Positions 7,993 through 16,622 are shown, numbered from the stretch's first letter. The stretch is DNA of 64,000 nt from Rhodovarius crocodyli (GCA_945901085.1 CAMDJV010000010.1:44119-108118); one strand, 5' to 3'. The notes: a model not told the origin generated them from the letters alone. A program made the numbers and translations.

Positions 7993-8170
7993 GATGGCGG
8001 GGAAAAGAACGAAAGGGCTTGGCCCCTCGCACTCTCCCACCAGGGCCGACATGTATAGAGGCGATTTTCCCGGAGTTTTAAATAATTATATCAATATCCT
8101 AACGAAGGTGCAGGAAACTAAGTTTCCTGCTGGGGTGCGCGAGGGGCAAAGCCCCTCGATCTTGTTCCAC
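7993..8170 (-). repeat. R2 repeat, inverted copy with internal insertion
   Basis: The reverse complement of the element at 10740-10870 is recognisable as two blocks: 7993-8052 (GATGGCGGGGAAAAGAACGA through CCAGGGCCGACAT) and 8126-8170 (CCTGCTGGGGTGCGCGAGGG through CCCCTCGATCTTGTTCC). Between them lie about 70 bp of A/T-rich sequence that the other copy lacks. No gene is seen from 7918 to 8355, and repeats fill most of that stretch. Confidence 0.8.
8110..8130. repeat. Perfect hairpin inside the R2 insertion
   Basis: GCAGGAAACT, one A, then AGTTTCCTGC: a perfect 10-bp inverted repeat at one edge of the A/T-rich insert in the R2 copy. It resembles the small hairpins at the ends of the R3 elements. 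Confidence 0.7.
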
Positions 8171-8177
8171 ACGCGCT

Positions 8178-8280
8178 TAGAGCCTGTTCCGTTCGCCTCG
8201 GCTCACTGCACAGGCTCTAAGCTTTTGTTTGACTAGCATCTTTATCCGCTCAAACGATTCCGTTTGAGCGGATAATGCTC
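8178..8280 (+). repeat. R1 repeat, full copy A
   Basis: A TTAGAGCC ... GGCTCTAA hairpin (8178-8220) is followed by a GCTTTTGTTTGAC spacer and a perfect 15-bp stem, TTATCCGCTCAAACG (8242-8256), loop ATTC, with its complement at 8261-8275, ending TGCTC. It has the same order of parts as the fabD/fabG copy, in the opposite orientation. It lies 76 bp before aroC. Confidence 0.85.
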
Positions 8281-8355
8281 CAGTGTTTCCGCATCCTGTT
8301 AGATGTTCAGGCCCTGAGGGTTCCCCGCCGAGCCGCGCTGCGGCAATAAACGCTG

Positions 8356-9462
8356 ATGTCGCATAACAGCTTCGGCCACCTCTTCCGCGTCACCACCTGG
8401 GGCGAAAGCCATGGCCCGGCCATTGGCTGCGTGGTGGATGGCTGCCCCCCCGGCATCGCGCTCAGCGAGGCGGATATCCAGCCCTTTCTCGACCGCCGCC
8501 GCCCCGGCCAGAGCAAATTCGTCACCCAGCGCCAAGAGCCGGACCAGGTGCGCATCCTCTCCGGCGTCTTTGAGGGCCGCACCACCGGCACGCCGATCGC
8601 GCTGCATATCGACAATCAGGACCAGCGCTCGAAGGATTATTCCGAGATCGCCGAGACCTTCCGCCCCGGCCATGCCGATATCACCTATCATTGGAAATAT
8701 GGCATCCGCGATTATCGCGGCGGCGGGCGTTCCTCAGCGCGCGAGACGGCGATGCGCGTGGCCGCGGGCGCCATCGCCCGCAAAGTGCTGGGCGAGGGCG
8801 TGGTGATTCGCGGCTTCATGGCGCAGATGGGCGCCGATGCGATTGACCGAGGGCAATTCGCCTGGGCGGAGTTGGAGAATAATCCCTTCTTTTGCCCCGA
8901 TGCCGTGGCCAGCGCGCGGTGGGAGGTGATGCTCTCGGCCATTCGCAAATCCGGCAGTTCCATCGGCGCCATCATCGAGGTGGTGGCCGAGGGCGTGCCC
9001 CCCGGCCTGGGCGCGCCGATTTATGCCAAGCTCGATGCCGATATCGCTGGCGCTCTCATGGGCATCAATGCCGTGAAGGGCGTGGAGATTGGCGATGGCT
9101 TCGCCGCCGCCGCCCTCTCCGGCGAAGACAATGCCGATGAGATGCGGATGCGCCAGGATGGCACGGTGGAATTCCTCGCCAATCACGCCGGCGGTGTTTT
9201 GGGCGGTATTTCCACCGGCCAGCCCATTGTGGCGCGCATGGCGGTGAAGCCCACCTCCTCCATCCTCACCCCGCGCCAGGCGGTGACACGCGGCGGCGAT
9301 AACACCGAAATCCTGACCAAGGGGCGCCACGACCCTTGCGTGGGCATTCGCGCCGTGCCGGTGGCGGAGGCGATGCTGGCCTGCGTGCTGGCCGACCATC
9401 TGCTGCGCCACCGGGCACAAAACCCGCAGGCCGCGCTGCAGGGCATGCTTCCTATCGCCTGA
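8356..9462 (+). CDS. aroC: Chorismate synthase
   Basis: 368 residues, normal length. It catalyses the last shikimate step, converting EPSP to chorismate with reduced FMN, in the cytoplasm. Family signatures are clear: the start [32 protein letters not shown], the [17 protein letters not shown] region, and the C-terminal [17 protein letters not shown]. No obvious ribosome binding site precedes the ATG. Its upstream neighbourhood is made of repeats R2 and R1. Confidence 0.97.
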   Translation: MSHNSFGHLFRVTTWGESHGPAIGCVVDGCPPGIALSEADIQPFLDRRRPGQSKFVTQRQEPDQVRILSGVFEGRTTGTPIALHIDNQDQRSKDYSEIAETFRPGHADITYHWKYGIRDYRGGGRSSARETAMRVAAGAIARKVLGEGVVIRGFMAQMGADAIDRGQFAWAELENNPFFCPDAVASARWEVMLSAIRKSGSSIGAIIEVVAEGVPPGLGAPIYAKLDADIAGALMGINAVKGVEIGDGFAAAALSGEDNADEMRMRQDGTVEFLANHAGGVLGGISTGQPIVARMAVKPTSSILTPRQAVTRGGDNTEILTKGRHDPCVGIRAVPVAEAMLACVLADHLLRHRAQNPQAALQGMLPIA

Positions 9463-9533
9463 AACAAATTTCATGGCTTGACGCCAATCGGGCTTGGGCG
9501 CTTTGGAGGGGATAACCCCAGCGGATTCCACCC

Positions 9534-10727
9534 ATGCCCGACCCGGCGCCCCGGCCAGACCATGCGGCTCTTGCCGCTTTCGTGAAAATTGCCGGTCGCG
9601 ATTGCTGGGGTAAACGCGTGCTGGCCATTGGCGAGCGGGCCAAGCAGGGGCAATTCACCGGCCGGGCCACCCAGCAGCGCCACGCCGCCGAGTTGATGCT
9701 GGCACGCCTCTCCGACCCCCAGGCGCTGGCCCGCGCCGGCGCCTCCGAGCGGCGCCTGCTCGCCTTCGCACGCGAGGTGGCGCGGCTGGACGCCACCCTG
9801 GCCGGCGAGGCCCGCGCCCGGCTGCGCGCCATGGTGCGCGAGGGGCTGAGCGGCGAGGCCACGCTCATTCCCGTCTTCCATCTGGTGCGCAGCGCAGCCC
9901 TCGCCCGCGCCCGTGGCTTCACCGTGCGCTTTGACGGGCTGCTCGATGGCGCGGCGCATGACCTGCTGATCACGCGGGAGGGTGCCTCGGCCGAGGTGGC
10001 ACTCTGCACCGTCTCGGCCGAGGAGGGCCGCCCACTGCATCGCGGCGCCTGGTTCGACCTGATGGACCGCATGCATCCGGAATTGCAGACTTGGCTGGCC
10101 GCCCATCCCGGCCGCTATCTGCTGAAGATGACGCTGCCCGAGGGGGTGAGCGATACCCAGCAACTCAGCCTCCTGCAGGATCGGATCCTGGCCATGCTGG
10201 CGGCGCAAAAGCGCCAGGATAGCAGTGCTGATCTGATCATGAAGCTCGACCCGCTGGTGCTGGCCGGGGCGCAGCTGGGGATGCAGGCGGCGCTGCGACA
10301 GCAATTCGGCCCCGAGGCGCATCTGGCGGTGACGGCGGATGCCAATTCCGGCTCGGTCTTTGTCATGGCCGCGCGGGCGGGGCGGGAGAATGAGATTGCC
10401 CAGGCGGTGAAGTTCCGCATGGCGCAGACCGCGAGCAGCCGCCTCTCCGGCCGCCATCCTGGCATTCTGGCCATGTTCATCGAGGATATGGACCGCACCG
10501 AATGGCGCAGCCTGCGCGACAGCCTGGAGTTGGAAGGCGTCACCCGCCGCTTTCTGACCGAGCCCGAGGCGCGGCATGTGGTGGCGGTGAGCTGCGCCTC
10601 GCGCGCTGAGCTGTTTGGCCTGCCGGCACCTGATTCTGCGCCTGAGGGCGAGCTGCGCTTCCGCAATCCGGGCCACCCGGCGGCGAAGAACCCGCATCTT
10701 GCACCGGGGATTGCCTCCTCGGTGTGA
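9534..10727 (+). CDS. Conserved-looking protein of unknown function
   Basis: 397 residues, with no signal peptide, membrane segment or motif I can name. The N-terminal third is Arg/Ala-rich and helical. A middle segment (VRFDGLLDGAAHDLLITREG, then AEVALCTVSAEEG) has spacing loosely like a PD-(D/E)xK core but lacks the Lys, so I do not claim a nuclease. Codon use matches the neighbours. It starts 71 bp after aroC on the same strand and may be co-transcribed. It and aroC are bracketed by inverted R2 copies. Confidence 0.7.
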   Translation: MPDPAPRPDHAALAAFVKIAGRDCWGKRVLAIGERAKQGQFTGRATQQRHAAELMLARLSDPQALARAGASERRLLAFAREVARLDATLAGEARARLRAMVREGLSGEATLIPVFHLVRSAALARARGFTVRFDGLLDGAAHDLLITREGASAEVALCTVSAEEGRPLHRGAWFDLMDRMHPELQTWLAAHPGRYLLKMTLPEGVSDTQQLSLLQDRILAMLAAQKRQDSSADLIMKLDPLVLAGAQLGMQAALRQQFGPEAHLAVTADANSGSVFVMAARAGRENEIAQAVKFRMAQTASSRLSGRHPGILAMFIEDMDRTEWRSLRDSLELEGVTRRFLTEPEARHVVAVSCASRAELFGLPAPDSAPEGELRFRNPGHPAAKNPHLAPGIASSV

Positions 10728-10739
10728 TCGTCGGTCTTA

Positions 10740-10870
10740 ACTGGCTGCGGAAACACGAATCGCGAGGGAAGATAAGATCGAGGGGCTTTGCCCCTCGAGC
10801 ACCCCAGCAGGGTCGACATGTATGTCGGCCCTGGCGGGAGAGCGGGAGAGCGCAAAGCCCTTTCGCTCTT
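10740..10870 (+). repeat. R2 repeat, copy without insertion
   Basis: It runs from GCGGAAACACGAATCGCGAG to AAAGCCCTTTCGCTCTTTTC. It contains a short hairpin, CGAGGGGC TTT GCCCCTCG, and TCGACATGTATGTCGG. The reverse complement recurs at 7993-8170, and the left 50 bp recur at 54049-54098. It lies just downstream of the gene at 9534. Confidence 0.8.
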
Positions 10871-10881
10871 TTCATCCGCCA

Positions 10882-10956
10882 TCAACGTGCTGTTGGAGCC
10901 TTTATTGCGCGAGTATCCTTATCCACTCAAATAATTCGGTTTGGATGGATAATGCT
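10882..10956 (+). repeat. R1 repeat, decayed copy D
   Basis: GGAGCCTTTATTGCGCGAG followed by TTATCCACTCAAATAATTCG and GTTTGGATGGATAATGCTCT. The layout matches R1 copy A, but the palindrome has several mismatches. It abuts the 3' end of the NnrU-like gene. Confidence 0.6.
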
Positions 10957-11637
10957 CTAAAAATGAATCGCCGCTACGCCAAAGGCGATGGGATGGGCCA
11001 GCAGCAGCCCCACCCAGAGCACCGTGCCCAGCACCAGCGGCCGCAGCCCAATCTCCGAAAACTCAACCCGCCCGCGGCCAGAAAACACCGCGCCGAAGGG
11101 CAGGATGGAGGTGGTGGGCGCCAGCCTGGCCCACATTTCTGGGTCTCGCCGGGCCAGTTTCGCGTCGATGCTGGGCATGCCCAGAAGGCAGGTGGCCAGG
11201 AAGGCGCCGAAGAAGATCAGGCTCGCCACATCGCCATTGGCCAGCATATGCACCCCGGCCCAGATGGCGAAGGACCACAGCATGGGGTGGCGCGTTACCC
11301 GGGTGATGCCGCGCGGCCCGCCCGCCGCCAGCTTCTGCCCCGCCGAGGTGGGGTTGGGCTGGGTGACCGAAGCGATGAAGAGGATGAAGGAAGGCAGCAT
11401 CGCCAGCGCCAGCACCCAGCGCAATTCACGCGGCGCCGACCAGAGGAACCACAGCTCCGCCCCCTGCCAGGCCATGACAAGCAGCATGATCGAGGCCACC
11501 GAACCGATGGAGAAGCCGATCATGAAGCCCATTTCGCCGGTCAGGCCAACAATCCGCCCGCGCAGCGCTGTGCCGGCCACGCCAACATGCCAGCCCACCC
11601 AGAGCGCCGCAGCCAGAAGAAGAAGGAATATGCTCAT
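10957..11637 (-). CDS. NnrU-family membrane protein
   Basis: 226 residues from the ATG at 11635-11637; the frame is open further upstream without a better start. It is very hydrophobic, with about six membrane segments, and carries the family motif VTRHPMLWSFAIWAGVHMLA plus GAFLATCLLGMPSIDAKLAR. NnrU was named from nitrite/nitric oxide reduction loci, but homologues such as this are common away from denitrification genes, and none are present here. It lies in the inner membrane, activity unknown, and is divergent from the acyl-CoA operon. Confidence 0.85.
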   Translation of the reverse strand: MSIFLLLLAAALWVGWHVGVAGTALRGRIVGLTGEMGFMIGFSIGSVASIMLLVMAWQGAELWFLWSAPRELRWVLALAMLPSFILFIASVTQPNPTSAGQKLAAGGPRGITRVTRHPMLWSFAIWAGVHMLANGDVASLIFFGAFLATCLLGMPSIDAKLARRDPEMWARLAPTTSILPFGAVFSGRGRVEFSEIGLRPLVLGTVLWVGLLLAHPIAFGVAAIHF

Positions 11638-11733
11638 GGCCGGCAGAGTGAACCATAGCGGCCATCCCTGCCAGCCCGGATTGCCTGTCGGCCGGCAATG
11701 TCGCAGTTTCGTGCAACAAGAAGGGCCAGCGGA

Positions 11734-12504
11734 ATGAGCGCCGAGATCAGTGTGACCATGGAAGGCCATGTGGCGATTCTCGCCCTGTGCCGGCCGCCCA
11801 ATAATTTCATCGACACGCTGCTCACCGGCCAGATCGCCGATGCGCTGGAGAGGCTGGACGAGGCCCCCGCCTGCCGCGCCGTGGTGCTGGCGGCCGAGGG
11901 CAAGCATTTTTGTGCGGGTGCGGATTTCTCCCAGGCCAATCGCCGCGCGGGCGATGCCGATGCCAGCGGCCGCACCATCTACACCGAGGGCGTGCGGCTG
12001 CTGCGGAGCAAAAAACCCATCGTGGCCGCGGTGCAGGGGGCGGCGATTGGCGCGGGCCTTGGCCTCGCCGTGGTGGCGGATTTTCGCGTCACCTGCGCCG
12101 AGGCGCGCTTTGCCGCCAATTTCACCCGCCTCGGCTATCATCCAGGCTTTGGCCTGACCCGCAGCCTGCCCAGGCTGATTGGCGCGCAAAAGGCGCATCT
12201 GATGTTCATGACCGGAAGGCGCATCACCGGCGAGGAAGCCCATGCCATGGGCCTGGCCGATATGCTGGTGCCGCATGCGGAGCTGCGCGCGGCGGCCTGC
12301 GCGCTGGCTGCCGAAATCGCCGAGGCCGCGCCCCTGGCGATCACCGCCACCCGCGCCACGCTGCGCGCCGGCTGGGACGCAGAATACGAGGCCGCGACGG
12401 CGCATGAACTGGCCGAGCAGGCGCGGCTGCGGGAAACCGCCGATTTCCGCGAGGGCACGCTGGCCAGCCGTGAACGCCGCCAGCCCAGGTTTATCGGCGC
12501 ATGA
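11734..12504 (+). CDS. Enoyl-CoA hydratase/isomerase family protein
   Basis: 256 residues. ATG 11734 is preferred over an in-frame ATG at 11698 because the crotonase fold begins just after it and purine-rich sequence precedes it. Oxyanion-hole segments are visible: GKHFCAGADFS and QGAAIGAGLGLAVVADFRV. It would hydrate a 2-enoyl-CoA in the cytoplasm. It overlaps the acyl-CoA synthetase gene by 4 bp, so the next two genes probably act on the same acid. Confidence 0.9.
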   Translation: MSAEISVTMEGHVAILALCRPPNNFIDTLLTGQIADALERLDEAPACRAVVLAAEGKHFCAGADFSQANRRAGDADASGRTIYTEGVRLLRSKKPIVAAVQGAAIGAGLGLAVVADFRVTCAEARFAANFTRLGYHPGFGLTRSLPRLIGAQKAHLMFMTGRRITGEEAHAMGLADMLVPHAELRAAACALAAEIAEAAPLAITATRATLRAGWDAEYEAATAHELAEQARLRETADFREGTLASRERRQPRFIGA

Positions 12505-14543
12505 GCCTGTTTTCTGCCCTCTTCAACCCAGGCTCGGTGGCGCTGATCGGCGCCTCGGCCGACCCGGGCAAGGATAATTCCCGCGCTCAGCGCCTGCTGC
12601 AGCGCGAGGGGTTTTCCGGCCGGATCATTCCGGTCAATCCCGGCCGGGCGGAGATTATGGGCGTGCCGGCCTTCGCCGATATCCGCGCCGTGCCCGGGCC
12701 GGTGGACCATGCCTTCATCATGGTGGCGGCGCGCGACGTGCCCGCCGCCATTGCCGGCTGCGTGGAGAAGGGCGTGGCGGTGGCCACTATTTTCTCGGCC
12801 GGTTTCGCTGAGGCCGATGCCGCCGGCCGCGCCCGGCAGGATGAGATGGTGGCCACCGCGCGGGCGGGGGGCTTGCGGCTGCTGGGGCCCAATTGCCTGG
12901 GCGTGGTCAGCGTGGCCAGCCGGGTGCCGCTCACTCTCAATGCCGCCATCGAGGCCGAGCCGCTGCTGGCGGGGCGGCTTGCCCTGGTCTCGCAAAGCGG
13001 CAGCATGATGGGGGCCTTGTTCTCCCGCGCTGCCGCGCGCGGGATTGGCTTTTCGCGCATGGTCTCGGTGGGCAATGAATGCGACATCGGCGTGGGCGAA
13101 TTGGCCGAGCTGCTGGTCGAGGATGATGCGACCGGGGCTGTGCTGCTTTTCCTCGAAACCTTTCGTGATGCGCCGCGTCTCGCCGCCGCCGCCCGGCGGG
13201 CGCATGCGCTGGGCAAGCCTATCATCGCCTATAAGTTGGGGCGTTCCGAGGTGGGGCGCACCATTGCGCTGTCGCATACCGGCGCCATGCTGGGCGGCGA
13301 TGAGCTGGCCCAGGCCTTCTTCCGCGCCCATGGCATTCTGCGCGTCGAAACCCTGGAGGGGCTGCTGGAAACCGCCCGGCTGGTGATGGGCCATAAGCCG
13401 CCGCGCGGGCGTGGCTTCTCGGCCATGACCGCCACGGGCGGCGGGGCTGCCATGGTGGTGGACCGGTTGGGCCTGCATGGCCATGCGCTGGTCGGCCCCG
13501 ATGCGGGCCTGCGCGAGAGGCTGGGCGAGGGGGGCATTCGCATTCCGGACGCGCCGCTGATCGATCTGCCGATGGGCGCCTCGGGCCCCGCGCCGTATTC
13601 CACCACGCTGAGGGGCATGGACGCGGCCGATACCGCCGATGCGCTGCTGGCGGTGCTGGGCAGCAGCGCCCGCAACCAGCCGGAGCGGGCGCTGTCGCAT
13701 ATCACCCCGGCCTTGCCGGCAGGGCGGCCCTTGGCGGTGTTTGCCGCGCCCCAGGCGGATGCGGCGCTGGCGCTGTTCGAGGCTGCGGGCATCGCCGCGT
13801 TTCGTACCCCGGAATCCTGCGCCGATGCGCTGCATGCCTATCTCAGCTGGCGCGAACCGGCCGCACTCAAGGGTGGCGCGCTGCCGCCGGCCCTGCCTGA
13901 GGCCCAACGGCTGAATGAGCATGAGGCCTGCGCGTTTTTCGGCGAGCTTGGCATCACCCCGCCCGGGGCGCGGGTGCTGCGCAGCCCGGCCGATGCCGCG
14001 GGCATGGCGGGGCCGCTGGCGCTGAAAATTCTCTCGCCCGATATCCTGCACAAGACCGATGCCGGGCTGGTCAGGCTGGGCGTGGCCACTGCCGATATTG
14101 CCGCAACCGTCGCTGATTTGCTGGCCCGCGCCGCGCAAGCTTTTCCTGCGGCGCGGCTGGATGGCGTGCTGGCCGCCCCCATGCATAAGGGCTTGGCGGA
14201 GGTCATCCTGGGCTATCGGCGTGATGCCGAGGTGGGGCCGGTGGTCGTGCTCGGCATGGGGGGTGTCCTGGCCGAACTCACCCGGCGCATCACAGCGCGC
14301 ATCGCGCCGGTCAGCCTGGAAGAGGCGATGGGCATGATTGCCGATCTGCCGGAGTTGCGGCTGTTGCAGGGTTTTCGCGGCCTGCCGCGCGGCGATGTGG
14401 CCGCGCTCGCCGCTGCCATCCAGGCGCTTTCCACCCTTGCCGCCAGCGATGTGGCGGAAGCGGAGATCAACCCCCTTATCATCAAGCCAGAGGGCCAGGG
14501 CGTTGTCGCCCTTGATGGCCTTTTGCTGCGCATGGGAGACTGA
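12501..14543 (+). CDS. NDP-forming acyl-CoA synthetase (acetate-CoA ligase family)
   Basis: 680 residues, a single chain joining the alpha-type (CoA-binding, then ligase-CoA) and beta-type (ATP-grasp) parts. Motifs include LIGASADPGKDNSRAQ for CoA binding, LLGPNCLGVVS, the region around the catalytic His in IALSHTGAMLGGDELA, LKILSPDILHKTDAGL and EAEINPLIIKPEG in the ATP-grasp half. It forms an acyl-CoA from a carboxylic acid and ATP. Chain length cannot be read from the sequence. It sits between a hydratase and a dehydrogenase, suggesting acid activation and beta-oxidation. Confidence 0.9.
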   Translation: MSLFSALFNPGSVALIGASADPGKDNSRAQRLLQREGFSGRIIPVNPGRAEIMGVPAFADIRAVPGPVDHAFIMVAARDVPAAIAGCVEKGVAVATIFSAGFAEADAAGRARQDEMVATARAGGLRLLGPNCLGVVSVASRVPLTLNAAIEAEPLLAGRLALVSQSGSMMGALFSRAAARGIGFSRMVSVGNECDIGVGELAELLVEDDATGAVLLFLETFRDAPRLAAAARRAHALGKPIIAYKLGRSEVGRTIALSHTGAMLGGDELAQAFFRAHGILRVETLEGLLETARLVMGHKPPRGRGFSAMTATGGGAAMVVDRLGLHGHALVGPDAGLRERLGEGGIRIPDAPLIDLPMGASGPAPYSTTLRGMDAADTADALLAVLGSSARNQPERALSHITPALPAGRPLAVFAAPQADAALALFEAAGIAAFRTPESCADALHAYLSWREPAALKGGALPPALPEAQRLNEHEACAFFGELGITPPGARVLRSPADAAGMAGPLALKILSPDILHKTDAGLVRLGVATADIAATVADLLARAAQAFPAARLDGVLAAPMHKGLAEVILGYRRDAEVGPVVVLGMGGVLAELTRRITARIAPVSLEEAMGMIADLPELRLLQGFRGLPRGDVAALAAAIQALSTLAASDVAEAEINPLIIKPEGQGVVALDGLLLRMGD

Positions 14544-14546
14544 AGC

Positions 14547-15713
14547 ATGCTCGACACCACCACCCGCGAAGAGCACCGCATGGTGCAGGAATTGGTGCAG
14601 AAATTCGTCACGCGCGACCTGATGCCGCTCGAGCCGCTGATTCTGGCGCGCGAGGCGAATGGCGGCAAATACGCGCTGACCACCGAGGAGGAGGCGCCGC
14701 TGCGCGCCACCTGCCGCGAATTGGGGCTTTGGGCACTCGACGCGCCAGAGGAATATGGCGGCGCCAACCTGCCCACCATTGCCCTGATGGGCGTGGAGGA
14801 GGAAATGGCCCGCACGGTGGTGCCCTTCACCATCCCGCCCGATAGCCCGAACTTGCATATGCTGGTCGCCGTGGCCGATGCCTATCAGCGCGAGCGCTAC
14901 CTCACCCCCTATGCTGCCGGCGAGATGCGCTCATGCATCGCGATTTCCGAGCCGGTGGCGGGCGGCGACCCTTCGGGCATGCTGACCAAGGCGGTGCAGG
15001 ATGGTGATGATTGGGTGATCAACGGGCGGAAAATCTGGGTCAGCAATGTGCCGGCGGCGGATTTCATCGTGCTGATGGCCCGCACCTCGCCCGGCAAGCG
15101 CGAGGCGGGGGTGACGGCCTTTATCGTTGAGCGTGGCACGCCCGGTTTCATCATCGAGCGCGAGATTGCGATGATTGGCGGCAAGAAGACCTATGAGCTG
15201 GTCTTCGAGGATTGCCGGGTGCCGGCGCGCAATGTGCTGGGGGGCCTGGGCGCTGGCTATGCGCCGATGCAGCTGCGGCTGAATGTGCGGCGGCTGCAAA
15301 TGGGCGCGCGCTGCGTGGGCATCGCCCGGCGCGCCTTGGAGATGATGTGCAGCCACGCCAAGCAGCGGGTGACCTTTGGCGCGCCGCTGGCCGACCGCCA
15401 GGCGATTCAATGGTGGATTGCCGATGCGGCCACCAAGATCCATGCCTGCCGGCTGATGGTGCAAGCCGGGGCTGCCACCATGGATGCGGGTGGCGATGTT
15501 CGCAATGAAGCCAGCATGATCAAGGTCTTCGGCACCGAAATGGCCACCGAGGTGGTCAATCACGCCATGCAGGCGCATGGCGCCATGGGCATGACCAAGG
15601 AGTTGCCGCTGCAATTGATGGCGAACCAGGTGCGCCTCATGCATGTCTATGAAGGGCCGACCGAGGTGCACCGGATGGCGATTGCCAAGCGCACCCTCAA
15701 GGAACTCGGCTGA
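14547..15713 (+). CDS. Acyl-CoA dehydrogenase
   Basis: 388 residues, standard length. The flavin-binding signature CIAISEPVAGGDPSGM and KIWVSNVPAADFIVLMARTS is followed by the C-terminal YEGPTEVHRMAIAKRTLKEL, where the Glu of YEGPTE is the expected catalytic base. It oxidises an acyl-CoA to the 2-enoyl-CoA using FAD. It begins 3 bp after the synthetase stop and closes the three-gene operon; a hairpin follows. Confidence 0.93.
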   Translation: MLDTTTREEHRMVQELVQKFVTRDLMPLEPLILAREANGGKYALTTEEEAPLRATCRELGLWALDAPEEYGGANLPTIALMGVEEEMARTVVPFTIPPDSPNLHMLVAVADAYQRERYLTPYAAGEMRSCIAISEPVAGGDPSGMLTKAVQDGDDWVINGRKIWVSNVPAADFIVLMARTSPGKREAGVTAFIVERGTPGFIIEREIAMIGGKKTYELVFEDCRVPARNVLGGLGAGYAPMQLRLNVRRLQMGARCVGIARRALEMMCSHAKQRVTFGAPLADRQAIQWWIADAATKIHACRLMVQAGAATMDAGGDVRNEASMIKVFGTEMATEVVNHAMQAHGAMGMTKELPLQLMANQVRLMHVYEGPTEVHRMAIAKRTLKELG

Positions 15714-15723
15714 GGCTTATTGC

Positions 15724-15770
15724 GGCCACATCACCCAGCCCCAGATGGGGGCTGGGTGCACAGCGTGGCC
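15724..15770. terminator. Hairpin between convergent genes
   Basis: An 11-bp stem CACCCAGCCCC / GGGGCTGGGTG with loop AGAT, enclosed by an outer GGCCAC / GTGGCC pair. It lies exactly between the convergent acyl-CoA dehydrogenase and fabG genes. No U-run follows on either strand, so termination strength is uncertain. Confidence 0.55.
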
Positions 15771-15773
15771 GAT

Positions 15774-16511
15774 TTACAGCATCGCCATGCCGCCATTCAC
15801 ATGCATGGTGGAGCCGGTGACCCAGCCCGCCTCATCGGCGGCCAGATAGGTCACCGCCGCCGCCACATCGGCGGCCACGCCCATGCGGCCCAGCGGGATC
15901 TTGCCGGTTAGGGCATCGCGCTGCGCCTCATTCAGCTTTTGCGTCATCGGCGTGTCGATAAAGCCCGGGGCGACCACATTCACGGTGACATTGCGCGACG
16001 CCACCTCCTGCGCCAGGGATTTCGACATGCCGATCAGCCCAGCCTTGGCGGCGGCGTAGTTCGACTGGCCGGGATTGCCCATCACGCCCACGATCGAGGC
16101 GATGGAAATGATCCGCCCCGCGCGGCGCTTGAGCATGCCGCGCAGCGCGGCGCGGGCCAGGCGGAAGGGGGCGTTGAGATCAACCTCCAGCACCGCATTC
16201 CAATCCTCAGGCTCCATCCGCAGCGCCAGACGGTCGCGGGTGAAGCCGGCATTGTTCACCAGGATGTCGAGGCGGCCTTCGGTGGCCTCCACACCCTCAA
16301 CCAGTGCGGTCGCGGCGTCAGGCTCGGCCAGATCGGCCAGCGCCACGCGGGCGCGTTCGCCCAATTGCTCGGCGAGGGCCGCGAGTTCCGCCTCACGCCG
16401 GCCGCTGAGCACGACATGCGCGCCCTGCCCGTGCAGCGCCTGTGCAATGGCCACGCCAATGCCCGAGGAGGCGCCCGTCACCAGCGCAATCTTGCCGTCC
16501 AGCCTGAACAT
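15774..16511 (-). CDS. fabG: 3-oxoacyl-[ACP] reductase
   Basis: 245 residues, typical for FabG. It has the NADP-binding motif VTGASSGIGVAIAQ and the Ser-Tyr-Lys active site in SIASIVGVMGNPGQSNYAAA. It reduces 3-oxoacyl-ACP in fatty acid elongation. It lies downstream of fabD, which supports the FabG call over a generic SDR. Unlike many genomes, acpP and fabF do not follow, and an R1 repeat separates the two fab genes. Confidence 0.9.
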   Translation of the reverse strand: MFRLDGKIALVTGASSGIGVAIAQALHGQGAHVVLSGRREAELAALAEQLGERARVALADLAEPDAATALVEGVEATEGRLDILVNNAGFTRDRLALRMEPEDWNAVLEVDLNAPFRLARAALRGMLKRRAGRIISIASIVGVMGNPGQSNYAAAKAGLIGMSKSLAQEVASRNVTVNVVAPGFIDTPMTQKLNEAQRDALTGKIPLGRMGVAADVAAAVTYLAADEAGWVTGSTMHVNGGMAML

Positions 16512-16533
16512 ATGTGTCTCCCTGAATGCGTTA

Positions 16534-16622
16534 GAGCATCACCCGTTCAAACGGAATCGTTTGAACGGGTGATGCTCGACAAACAAAAACTTAGAGCTTT
16601 TGCGAACGGCATAGGCTCTAAA
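16534..16622 (-). repeat. R1 repeat, full copy B between fabD and fabG
   Basis: A perfect 20-bp stem: GAGCATCACCCGTTCAAACG (16534-16553), loop GAAT, complement at 16558-16577. A second, shorter hairpin follows, TTAGAGC (16591-16597) with GCTCTAA (16615-16621). Read on the minus strand, the element starts at the fabD stop codon and reaches to 22 bp before the fabG start. It could form a strong stem-loop in the fabDG transcript. Confidence 0.9.

Noticed and set aside
7918..8355. Small non-coding RNA or tRNA before aroC
   Set aside because: The hairpins here are explained by repeats R1 and R2, and no cloverleaf or CCA end is visible.
12138..14858. A 906-codon open frame on the minus strand opposite the hydratase and acyl-CoA synthetase genes
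   Set aside because: It is the antisense shadow of G/C-rich codons in well-identified plus-strand genes and shows no family pattern.
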